This document shows positions 50,368 through 57,859 of a stretch of 64,000 nucleotides of DNA, one piece after another. The first letter of the stretch is position 1, and each line of letters begins with the position of its first letter. The translations under genes were made by a program, and so were the position numbers. Source of the DNA: [Clostridium] leptum DSM 753 (GTDB lineage Bacteria; Bacillota; Clostridia; Oscillospirales; Acutalibacteraceae); assembly GCA_000154345.1 (NCBI GenBank), contig DS480348.1:434001-498000 (forward strand), read 5' to 3'. The notes under the pieces were generated by a model that did not search any database, was not told the origin of the DNA, and was given only the letters and a program-made list of their open reading frames with translations.

Positions 50368-51612
50368 GTGAATCGAGTAGTAGTCACGGGAATCGGCGCG
50401 GTGACCCCTATCGGCAACGACGCCCAAACCACTTGGAAGGGGATGAAGTCGGGCAAAAACGGCATCGGCTTTATCACCCGGTTCGATACGGAGGAATTTA
50501 AGGTTAAGGTGGCGGCGGAGGTCAAGAATTTCGACCCCACTCTTTATTTGGAAAAGAAAGAAATCCGGAAAACCGATCTTTATACCCAGTACGCCCTGGC
50601 CGCCGCGTCCCAGGCTGTGGAGGACAGCGGCATTATCGGCACTGTGGAGCCGGAACGGCTGGGAGTCTATGTCGGCTCCGGAATCGGCGGCATGACCACC
50701 TTTGTGGAAAACTGCAAAAAGCTGTTTGACGGCGGCCCGAAAAAGGTATCTCCGTTTTTTATCCCTTCTATGATCGCCAATATCGCCGCCGGCACCATTG
50801 CCATTAAGCATAACGCTCAGGGCCCGTCTATGTGCGTGGTAACCGCCTGCGCCACCAGCACACATACCATCGGCGAGGCGTTCCACGCCATCCGCTACGG
50901 CTACGCCGACGCCATGATCGCCGGCGGCGCGGAGGCCACCCTGAATGAGCTGGCTATCGCCGGCTTCACCAGCTGCATGGCGCTGTCCACCATCAACGAT
51001 CCCCAGCGGGCCTCTATTCCCTTTGACAAGCGGCGGGATGGCTTTGTTTTGGGAGAGGGCTCCGGTATCCTGATTCTGGAGGAATATGAGCACGCTAAGG
51101 CAAGAAACGCGAAAATCTATGCGGAAATCGTAGGCTACGGCAATACCGACGATGCTTACCACATCACCGCTCCCCATCCGGAGGGCAAGGGCGCCAGCAA
51201 CGCCATTAGGCTTGCCCTGGAGGAAGCGGGCTTCCATAAGGAAACGGACAGCCTGTATCTGAACGCCCATGGCACCAGCACAGAACTGAACGATAAAGGC
51301 GAGACCATGGCGGTAAAAAAGGCTTTGGGGGACAAGGCCTATGATATCTATATCAGTTCCACCAAATCCATGACCGGCCATATGCTGGGCGCCGCCGGCG
51401 CCGTGGAAGCCATTGCCAGCGTGATGGCGCTGAAGGAGGGCGTGATCCCGCCCACCATTGGCTATCAGGAGCCGGATCCGGAGTGCGACTTGAACTACGT
51501 GCCCAACCAGGCGGTGGAGGCGAAGGTGGACTTCGCGGCTTCCACGTCTCTGGGCTTTGGCGGGCACAACGGCTGCCTGGTATTCAAACGCGTTGAGGAA
51601 AAGGGAGAGTAA
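50368..51612 (+). CDS. fabF: beta-ketoacyl-ACP synthase II
   Basis: 414-residue elongating condensing enzyme. VVVTGIGAVTPIGND at the N-terminus, the active-site Cys in VTACATSTH, the two His in NAHGTSTELND and MTGHMLGAAGAVE. GTG start with AAGGAGGAG 6 bases before. Twelve bases after fabG. Confidence 0.97.
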   Translation: MNRVVVTGIGAVTPIGNDAQTTWKGMKSGKNGIGFITRFDTEEFKVKVAAEVKNFDPTLYLEKKEIRKTDLYTQYALAAASQAVEDSGIIGTVEPERLGVYVGSGIGGMTTFVENCKKLFDGGPKKVSPFFIPSMIANIAAGTIAIKHNAQGPSMCVVTACATSTHTIGEAFHAIRYGYADAMIAGGAEATLNELAIAGFTSCMALSTINDPQRASIPFDKRRDGFVLGEGSGILILEEYEHAKARNAKIYAEIVGYGNTDDAYHITAPHPEGKGASNAIRLALEEAGFHKETDSLYLNAHGTSTELNDKGETMAVKKALGDKAYDIYISSTKSMTGHMLGAAGAVEAIASVMALKEGVIPPTIGYQEPDPECDLNYVPNQAVEAKVDFAASTSLGFGGHNGCLVFKRVEEKGE

Positions 51613-51615
51613 AGC

Positions 51616-52113
51616 ATGAACGTAAAAGAGATTAAAACCCTGGTGGGGATTATGGAAGACAGCAGCCTGACTGCTCTGGAGATCGAGGTTCCGGATCTGA
51701 AGCTTCGCCTGGAGCGCAGCGCCGGAACCGGCAGCGTGGCGGAGGTGCTTCAGCCGCCGGTATATTCCGTGCCTGCGGCCGCACCGGCCCCGGCGCCGGA
51801 AGCCGTTCCGGCGGCGTCTGCCGCGCCTGTCCAGCCTGCCGCCGCAGAGCCGCAGGCCGCGGCCAGGGAGAACGCTTTCTATAAAGAGATCAAAGCGCCT
51901 ATGGTAGGCGTATTCTATACCTCCTCCGCACCGGAGGCGGAGCCTTACGTGACAAAGGGCACTCAGGTGAAAAAAGGCGATGTGGTGTGCATTATCGAGG
52001 CCATGAAGCTGATGAATGAGATCGCCGCCGAGGAAGAGGGCCAGATCGTGGAGGTCTGCGTCCAAAACGGCCAGATTGTGGAATACGGCCAAACCCTCTT
52101 TAAACTTTCCTGA
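51616..52113 (+). CDS. accB: biotin carboxyl carrier protein of acetyl-CoA carboxylase
   Basis: 165-residue carrier with an N-terminal ACC-dimerising part, a Pro/Ala linker (about residues 50-85) and a biotinyl domain with the biotin-accepting lysine in IIEAMKLMNEI and the preceding IKAPMVGVFY. Three bases after fabF. Confidence 0.96.
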   Translation: MNVKEIKTLVGIMEDSSLTALEIEVPDLKLRLERSAGTGSVAEVLQPPVYSVPAAAPAPAPEAVPAASAAPVQPAAAEPQAAARENAFYKEIKAPMVGVFYTSSAPEAEPYVTKGTQVKKGDVVCIIEAMKLMNEIAAEEEGQIVEVCVQNGQIVEYGQTLFKLS

Positions 52114-52127
52114 AAGGAAGATGGAAG

Positions 52128-52550
52128 ATGAATCGGGAAGAAATTATGCGGATTATTCCTCACCGCCCGCCTATGCTGCTGGTGGACGAGGCGGAAAAAA
52201 AGGATGAAAACAGCTGCCGCGGTTCCTACACCGTAAAAGGAGACGAGTGGTTTTTGCAGGGGCATTTTCCCGGCAAGCCTACTGTTCCGGGCGTAGTGCT
52301 GTGCGAAATGATGGGCCAGGCGTGCGCCGTGATCCTGGCGGATAAGGTGCAAGGGAGCATCCCTTATTTCACCGGTATAAAAAATGCAAAGTTCAAGCAT
52401 CCGGTGCTGCCAGGCGATACCCTGGAAATTGAGTGTGCCATGACCAAGAACCGGGGCGCCTTCTATTTTGCCGAGGGCAAGGGCAGCGTCAACGGAAAGG
52501 TGTGCGTCCAGGCGGAGTTTTCCTTTGCGCTGGTAAAGCCGGAAGAATAA
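52128..52550 (+). CDS. fabZ: 3-hydroxyacyl-ACP dehydratase FabZ
   Basis: 140-residue hot-dog dehydratase. The opening IIPHRPPMLLVDEAEK, the catalytic His in GHFPGKPTVPGV and the Glu in CEMMGQACAV are all visible. GAAAGGAAG lies upstream of ATG 52128. Confidence 0.97.
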   Translation: MNREEIMRIIPHRPPMLLVDEAEKKDENSCRGSYTVKGDEWFLQGHFPGKPTVPGVVLCEMMGQACAVILADKVQGSIPYFTGIKNAKFKHPVLPGDTLEIECAMTKNRGAFYFAEGKGSVNGKVCVQAEFSFALVKPEE

Positions 52551-52564
52551 AGGAGTGTGACACC

Positions 52565-53914
52565 TTGTTCTCTAAAATTTTAATTGCAAACCGGGGAGAA
52601 ATCGCGGTTCGGATTATCCGGGCCTGCCATGAGATGGGTATCTCCGCCGTGGCGGTCTACTCCGAAGCGGATAAAAACGCCCTGCATGTCAGCCTAGCGG
52701 ATGAAAGCTACTGCATCGGCGGCCCCCAGGTAGGAGACAGCTATCTCAACATGGCGGCGATTTTAACGGTGGCGGTGGCTACCGGCGCCCAAGCCATTCA
52801 CCCGGGCTACGGCCTGCTTTCGGAAAACGCCAAATTTGTTTCCCTGTGCGAGAAGTGCAATATCGCCTTTATCGGACCAACCTCGCAAATGATCTCCCAA
52901 ATGGGGGATAAGGATATGGCCCGGAAAACCATGAGAAACGCCGGGGTCCCCGTGACGCCTGGCTGCGACATCATCACCGATATCAAGGAAGCGGCGGCGG
53001 TAGCCGAGAAAATCGGCTATCCGGTTTTGATTAAGGCAAAGGCGGGCGGCGGCGGCAGAGGCATCCGCCTGGTATCGTCTCCGGACGCGTTTGAAAACGC
53101 CTTTTATTCTGCTTCCAGCGAGGCTCAGAGCGCCTTTGGAGACGGCGCCTGTTATATGGAAAAATACTTGAACCCGGTCAAGCATATTGAAATGCAGATC
53201 CTTTGCGACCAGTACGGAAATGTGGTATGCTTGGGAGAACGGGAGTGCTCCGTTCAGCGAAAAAACCAGAAGCTCATTGAGGAAAGCCCCTCTCCGGCTA
53301 TCACGCAGGATACTCGTCAAAGGATGATCCAGGTGGCAGCCAAGGCCGCTAAAACAGTCGGCTATGTGGGAGCCGGAACCATCGAGTTTTTATATGATCA
53401 AAGCGGAAATTTTTATTTTATGGAAATGAATACCCGGCTTCAGGTGGAGCATCCTGTTACTGAAATGGTGACAGGCATCGATTTGGTTCAGTGGCAGATT
53501 CGGGTGGCGGCCGGAATCGAGTTGAGCTTTTCTCAGGAAGACATTCAATTAAAGGGCCACGCAATCGAGTGCCGTGTCAACGCCGAGGATCCTGCTCACG
53601 GTTTCCGCCCAAGCTGCGGCCAGATCCAATTTCTGCACATTCCCGGAGGACCGGGCGTACGGTTTGAAACCGCCGTGTATCCCGGCTATTTTGTTCCGCC
53701 GTTTTATGATTCCATGATCGGCAAGCTGGTGGTTCACGGAGATACCCGGGACCAGGCGATCCGGAAAATGAAAACCGCTCTCGGAGAGCTGGTAATCGAG
53801 GGAATCAGCCATAATGCGGAGCTCCAGATGGAGCTGATGGGGGACCCGAGATTTGTGGATGGGACCTACACCACCGGGCTGATGGCCCAGCGGGAGAAGG
53901 AACGGAAGGCCTGA
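52565..53914 (+). CDS. accC: biotin carboxylase subunit of acetyl-CoA carboxylase
   Basis: 449-residue ATP-grasp enzyme that carboxylates biotin on AccB. Starts FSKILIANRGEIAVRIIRAC; ATP loop IKAKAGGGGRGIRLV, then FYFMEMNTRLQVEHPVTE, and the C-terminal biotin-carboxylase domain. TTG start after AAAGGAGTG; the frame upstream covers fabZ and is not used. Confidence 0.97.
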   Translation: MFSKILIANRGEIAVRIIRACHEMGISAVAVYSEADKNALHVSLADESYCIGGPQVGDSYLNMAAILTVAVATGAQAIHPGYGLLSENAKFVSLCEKCNIAFIGPTSQMISQMGDKDMARKTMRNAGVPVTPGCDIITDIKEAAAVAEKIGYPVLIKAKAGGGGRGIRLVSSPDAFENAFYSASSEAQSAFGDGACYMEKYLNPVKHIEMQILCDQYGNVVCLGERECSVQRKNQKLIEESPSPAITQDTRQRMIQVAAKAAKTVGYVGAGTIEFLYDQSGNFYFMEMNTRLQVEHPVTEMVTGIDLVQWQIRVAAGIELSFSQEDIQLKGHAIECRVNAEDPAHGFRPSCGQIQFLHIPGGPGVRFETAVYPGYFVPPFYDSMIGKLVVHGDTRDQAIRKMKTALGELVIEGISHNAELQMELMGDPRFVDGTYTTGLMAQREKERKA

Positions 53915-54175
53915 GCAAATACCGGGACGGCAGCCAGGACTTTCCCGCGGCGGAAAAAGCCTGGGGAACCAAAAGCTTCGAAAGCAGCCGAAAGAAAAGA
54001 CGCAGGTCAGTTCTGAGAAGCTGCAAAGCCAAGGAGCCGATTGCCTTGGCGGACGCCCGGATTTTCCGCGGCACGCCGTCAGGAGCTGCCCAGCTTAAAA
54101 AATTCCGGGAATTTGACAGCCGGCTTCGTAAGCCGGTTTCCCGTATACGGTTATGATAAAAGGAGGGAAAATGCT
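53915..54175 (+). other. gap between accC and accD
   Basis: About 260 bases, the only long gap in the fab-acc operon. Contains a short hairpin GCCGGCTT-CGTA-AGCCGG near 54119-54136, followed by TTTCCC, perhaps a weak attenuator. No gene. Confidence 0.45.
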
Positions 54176-55129
54176 GTGAAACCCAGTGATTTTACCCAAT
54201 TGACGGATACCATATCCAATTCCATATCTCAGACCATTTCCAATACCTTAAGCAGCATCCCGCTGAATTCCCTGTTCAAAAAGCCGAAAAACGAGCTGGA
54301 GGGAGAGCAGCAGGCTCAGGGACCCAGTGTTCCCGACGACCTATGGATCAAGTGTCCCGCCTGTAAAACCATGCTGCTTTCCTCCGATTTAAGAGAGGAT
54401 TTGTTTGTGTGCCGGAAGTGCGGCCATCATTTCAAGGTTACCGCCCGGCAGCGCATCCGGATTTTGACGGACCGGCACAGCTTTCACGAACGGGATAAGG
54501 AACTGGAGTCTGTAAACCTGATCGATTTTCCCGGCTATGACAAAAAGCTGGAAAACGCTAGGAAGAACAGCGGAGAGAAGGAATCCGTAGTCTGGGGAAC
54601 CGCTGAAATCGATGGGAATCCATGCGTGCTGTGCGTCATGGACAGCAACTTTATGGCAGGCAGCATGGGAACCATTACCGGGGAAAAGATTTCCCGTGCC
54701 TTTGAATACGCTGCGGACCACCGGCTGCCGGCAGTTGTGTTTACCGCCTCCGGCGGAGCCAGAATGCAGGAGGGAATCCTTTCCCTGATGCAGATGGCCA
54801 AAACCAGCGGCGCGGTAAAGCGTCATTCAGACGCGGGGCTTTTGTATGTCACGGTGCTCACAGATCCCACCACCGGCGGGGTAACCGCCAGCTTCGCCAT
54901 GGAGGGCGACATTATTCTGGCGGAGCCGGGGGCTTTGGTAGCCTTTGCCGGCCCCAGGGTAATTGAGCAGACTATCCGGCAGAAGCTGCCTCAGGGCTTT
55001 CAGCAATCGGAATTTCTTGAGGAGAAGGGCTTTGTGGACGCGATTGTCCACCGCTGGGAAATGAAAAAGACTTTAGCACATATCTTACAGCTTCACAAAA
55101 AGGAGGAACCGGAACATGACGGCCTATGA
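54176..55129 (+). CDS. accD: acetyl-CoA carboxylase carboxyltransferase subunit beta
   Basis: 317-residue half of the carboxyltransferase that moves CO2 from biotin to acetyl-CoA. A C4 zinc ribbon is visible (CPACKTMLL...CRKCGHH, about residues 60-84), then the crotonase-like core with ASGGARMQEGILSLMQMAKT and TDPTTGGVTASFAMEGD. The GTG at 54176, with AGGAGGG 9 bases upstream, is chosen; a longer frame upstream lacks signals. The first 50 residues before the zinc ribbon are Ser/Thr/Asn-rich and unusual. Overlaps accA by 14 bases. Confidence 0.95.
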   Translation: MKPSDFTQLTDTISNSISQTISNTLSSIPLNSLFKKPKNELEGEQQAQGPSVPDDLWIKCPACKTMLLSSDLREDLFVCRKCGHHFKVTARQRIRILTDRHSFHERDKELESVNLIDFPGYDKKLENARKNSGEKESVVWGTAEIDGNPCVLCVMDSNFMAGSMGTITGEKISRAFEYAADHRLPAVVFTASGGARMQEGILSLMQMAKTSGAVKRHSDAGLLYVTVLTDPTTGGVTASFAMEGDIILAEPGALVAFAGPRVIEQTIRQKLPQGFQQSEFLEEKGFVDAIVHRWEMKKTLAHILQLHKKEEPEHDGL

Positions 55130-55901
55130 GCGGTTATGCGCGGCCCGGGATCAGAACCGGCCCACTGCAATTGAATACATACGCCGTATGTTCGGTGAAA
55201 GCTTTTTAGAGCTTCACGGAGACCGGCGGTATGGAGATGACAAAGCTGTGCTGGCAGGCATCGCCAGCCTGAACGGGATGCCGCTGACGGTAATCGCACT
55301 GGAAAAGGGTAGGAACGTCAAGGAGCGCGTGGCCCGCAATTTCGGCTCCGCACATCCGGAGGGCTACCGTAAGGCTCTGCGCCTGATGAAGCAGGCGGAA
55401 AAATTTCAACGGCCGGTGCTGTGCCTGATCGATACCTCCGGCGCTTACTGCGGCCTGGGGGCCGAGGAGCGGGGGCAGGGCCAGGCTATCGCTGAAAACC
55501 TGATGGAAATGATGACGCTGAGAACCCCGGTGCTCGCCCTGCTGATCGGAGAGGGAGGAAGCGGCGGCGCTTTGGCGCTGGCTGTGGCCGATCAGGTCTG
55601 GATGATGGAAAACGCGGTGTATTCCGTGATTTCTCCCGAGGGCTGCGCCAGTATCCTATGGAAAGATTCCTCAAAGGTGGCGGACGCCGCCGAGTGTTTG
55701 AAGCTGACCTCTCACGACCTTTATAAAATGAATGTGATTGAGAAGATTATCCGGGAACCGAAAACGGCGGATAGTGGACGGCTTTATGAAAGCCTGGGAA
55801 ATCTTATTTACGAGACCTTCCAGGAGGCGAAAAAGCTTCCGGTGGAGCAGCTGCTGGAGCGGCGCTATCAAAGATTTCGAAAATTTGGGGCGGGAAATTA
55901 A
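55116..55901 (+). CDS. accA: acetyl-CoA carboxylase carboxyltransferase subunit alpha
   Basis: 261-residue partner of AccD, shorter than the 315-residue proteobacterial form, as usual in clostridia. LIDTSGAYCGLGAEERGQGQA, GEGGSGGALALAVAD and the ISPEGCASILWKD stretch identify it. AAGGAGG inside accD precedes ATG 55116. Last gene of the operon. Confidence 0.96.
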   Translation: MTAYERLCAARDQNRPTAIEYIRRMFGESFLELHGDRRYGDDKAVLAGIASLNGMPLTVIALEKGRNVKERVARNFGSAHPEGYRKALRLMKQAEKFQRPVLCLIDTSGAYCGLGAEERGQGQAIAENLMEMMTLRTPVLALLIGEGGSGGALALAVADQVWMMENAVYSVISPEGCASILWKDSSKVADAAECLKLTSHDLYKMNVIEKIIREPKTADSGRLYESLGNLIYETFQEAKKLPVEQLLERRYQRFRKFGAGN

Positions 55902-55980
55902 TCCCGCCCTTTTTGTTGGGATATTCCAGTAAAATCTGCCAATAATGTGAATAAGAGTAAAAACGACGGGAGGGCGCTTC

Positions 55981-56529
55981 TTGGGGCAGATTACCATTGT
56001 TCATTGCGGAGTGAAAAATAAAAACGGGATTATGAGCAGAGTGCTTAGACGGGCGCTGTCCGCCTACGGCGGCGTACAATGGTTCGACGGCGCCGCTGTT
56101 TCCTGCCCGGATCAAACGCCCCGATTCCTGCTTTATGAGTGCACAGGCATTCCCCAAATTACCTCGGGAGCGGGAATCTTAGTTTTTGACAATGGCTTTG
56201 TGTATTCTCAGGAAGCCAGCCGCGCGTTTTCCGATGGCTTTGTTCCCATTCTGGAAGGAGAAAATAAGGAGGCGGCCAAGGCTTTGAAAGGCACGGGAAA
56301 GATCGCCGTAACCTGTTCGCCCTCTGCCAGAGGAACGCTAAGCATCGCCAGCCTGGATTACGAAAGGGCGGCGGTCAGCCTGCAGCGTGATTTGCGGATT
56401 CTGGATGGCAGCGTGGTGGAGCCGATGGAGATCATTGTAGGCCTGTCGCAGAAAACGCCGGCTTATCCTCTGATGGCGGCGTGCGGGATTCTTCTGCTTT
56501 CCGGCGTGGAAGGAAGCTATTATTTTTAG
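55981..56529 (+). CDS. conserved-looking protein of unknown function
   Basis: 182-residue product that I do not recognise. It begins MGQITIVHCGVKNKNGIM, has a region resembling a small alpha/beta domain (TGKIAVTCSPSARGTLSIASLDYERAAVSLQ is split here by two strands), and ends in a hydrophobic segment (YPLMAACGILLLSGV). No signal peptide, no clear catalytic motif. TTG start with GGGAGGG 7 bases upstream. It lies between accA and a SASP gene; that position might suggest sporulation, but this is only inference. Confidence 0.7.
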   Translation: MGQITIVHCGVKNKNGIMSRVLRRALSAYGGVQWFDGAAVSCPDQTPRFLLYECTGIPQITSGAGILVFDNGFVYSQEASRAFSDGFVPILEGENKEAAKALKGTGKIAVTCSPSARGTLSIASLDYERAAVSLQRDLRILDGSVVEPMEIIVGLSQKTPAYPLMAACGILLLSGVEGSYYF

Positions 56530-56662
56530 CCATATATTTTCCAAATGCTTTGCCAATTTTTTTCTGTACTAAAAAATGAAAAGGTACACACAATACTATT
56601 GCAAACGCGAGAAAAAGAAATTTTGAAAACAAAAACAAACAAATTAAGGAGTGTACTTTCTA

Positions 56663-56854
56663 ATGGCTAGAAATTCTGTGATCGTTCCTGAAGCGAAGGA
56701 AGCTATGAACAAGTTTAAGATGGAAGCTGCTTCTGAGGTTGGCGTAAACCTGAAGCAGGGCTACAACGGCGACTTGACCTCTCGTCAGGCTGGTTCCGTG
56801 GGCGGCCAGATGGTTAAGAAAATGATCCAGCAGTACGAGCAGAGCATGAAATAA
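56663..56854 (+). CDS. alpha/beta-type small acid-soluble spore protein
   Basis: 63-residue DNA-binding spore-core protein that protects DNA and supplies amino acids on germination. The family core is visible as NLKQGYNGDLTSRQAGSVGG and the GPR protease site as FKMEAASEVGV. ATG 56663 with AAGGAG 11 bases upstream. Such genes are forespore-specific under sigma-G; a matching promoter was not clear upstream (an AATACTA box lies near 56593-56600 without a fitting -35). Confidence 0.97.
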   Translation: MARNSVIVPEAKEAMNKFKMEAASEVGVNLKQGYNGDLTSRQAGSVGGQMVKKMIQQYEQSMK

Positions 56855-56899
56855 CTTCGGGAAACCGAACCTTTTGCTTTGATAAAGCTGTAAACCCTA

Positions 56900-56941
56900 A
56901 GGAGCCCGAGCCCTCATTGGAGGACTCGGGCTCCTGCTTTC
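56900..56941 (+). terminator. rho-independent terminator after the SASP gene
   Basis: AGGAGCCCGAG (56900-56910) and CTCGGGCTCCT (56925-56935), then GCTTTC. Confidence 0.8.
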
Positions 56942-57311
56942 GTTCAGGCCGGGACCGGCGTTCTGGTTAGAACTGTTAAGGAAAGCTTTTAAAGTGTCTC
57001 AAAATGCCGCTATTTGTATTTTGATAAATAAAATATACTTTTAGTATATAAATTACCCTTGCTGATTGGCAAAAAACGGCTTTTGCCATAAAGAAGCATA
57101 TAGGTCAAAAAGAGCGTACAGGCCGGGGAAAAGGCAGGCCTCTCAGCCGTTCTCCCATGACCATTTGCGGTTCGTATAAATGTCCTTGCCTGATAATGAA
57201 ACATCTGAAAAAGCTTATTAACGGCAGTTGTCAACGATCAGACCAGCCATATTTGCGTTGATCAGCCTTGAGTCCGGAAGCTGTCGGCAAAAGGGTAAAG
57301 CAGCCATAAGG
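56942..57311. other. intergenic, no gene supported
   Basis: About 370 bases between convergent SASP and BofC-like genes. A 74-codon minus-strand frame has no start signals. AT-rich stretch at 57010-57055. Nothing recognisable. Confidence 0.45.
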
Positions 57312-57342
57312 AATGGGAGGATAGCCTCACTATCCTCCCATT
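57312..57342 (-). terminator. hairpin at the end of the BofC-like gene
   Basis: AATGGGAGGATAG (57312-57324) and CTATCCTCCCATT (57330-57342) form a 13-bp perfect stem that overlaps the stop codon. The T tail on the minus strand is poor (CCTTATGG). Confidence 0.65.
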
Positions 57343-57716
57343 TAGCTGCACAGGTCCTCCAGCAGCTGGTTTAAGTCCTCTTTGCTGCTGACGCGGATCC
57401 CCTTTTCTAAAAGCTCCTGGTCCACCGGGGGTAGGGCGGACACATCGAGCTCTACAGTTTTAATCGGAGCGTCTTCCCCTTCACAGTATACGCAAAGAGA
57501 GTTGCCCTCGCTCTTAATGATATAGCGGGTCACCTTTGCATTGGCTTCGGGGACGGAGGAAGGAATCTGAGAACTGGCTTTTCCGCTGGAAGCAGTAGGG
57601 GCAGAATTTACGGGGGCTTGTACGGAATTTTGGGGAGAAAGTGCCAAAACGCATACAAAAGTTAAGGCGACCAAGCCGCAAACGACCCCCACGATCACTT
57701 TACTGGCGTTTTGCAT
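57342..57716 (-). CDS. BofC C-terminal domain-like sporulation protein
   Basis: 124-residue protein with an N-terminal membrane anchor (residues 6-26), a Ser/Pro/Ala linker, and a C-terminal domain of about 60 residues resembling BofC-C: YIIKSEGNSLCVYCEG, VSALPPVDQELLEKGIRV and SSKEDLNQLLEDL. BofC in Bacillus delays sigma-K activation from the forespore. GAGGTG is 8 bases before ATG 57716. Divergent from the PBP gene. Role is by resemblance. Confidence 0.8.
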   Translation of the reverse strand: MQNASKVIVGVVCGLVALTFVCVLALSPQNSVQAPVNSAPTASSGKASSQIPSSVPEANAKVTRYIIKSEGNSLCVYCEGEDAPIKTVELDVSALPPVDQELLEKGIRVSSKEDLNQLLEDLCS

Positions 57717-57802
57717 AAACGCATCACCTCGACAAATATTGTTTGAAGGAATTGTTAAATTATGCAAAATTAACCGGAAACTATTTTTTTATTTCTAAAC
57801 TG

Positions 57803-57811
57803 TGGTATAAT
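57803..57811 (+). promoter_or_regulatory. extended -10 promoter of the PBP gene
   Basis: TG-G-TATAAT at 57803-57811, an extended -10 element, 48 bases ahead of the start codon. No clear -35. Confidence 0.55.
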
Positions 57812-57859
57812 AAAAAAGATTAAATTTTGGCAAAGCCAGGAAATAGGAGGCGAAAGTCG

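Noticed and set aside
50287..52092. 601-codon minus-strand frame opposite fabF-accB
   Set aside because: Shadow of GC-rich coding on the other strand; His/Arg/Gly-rich translation without domains.
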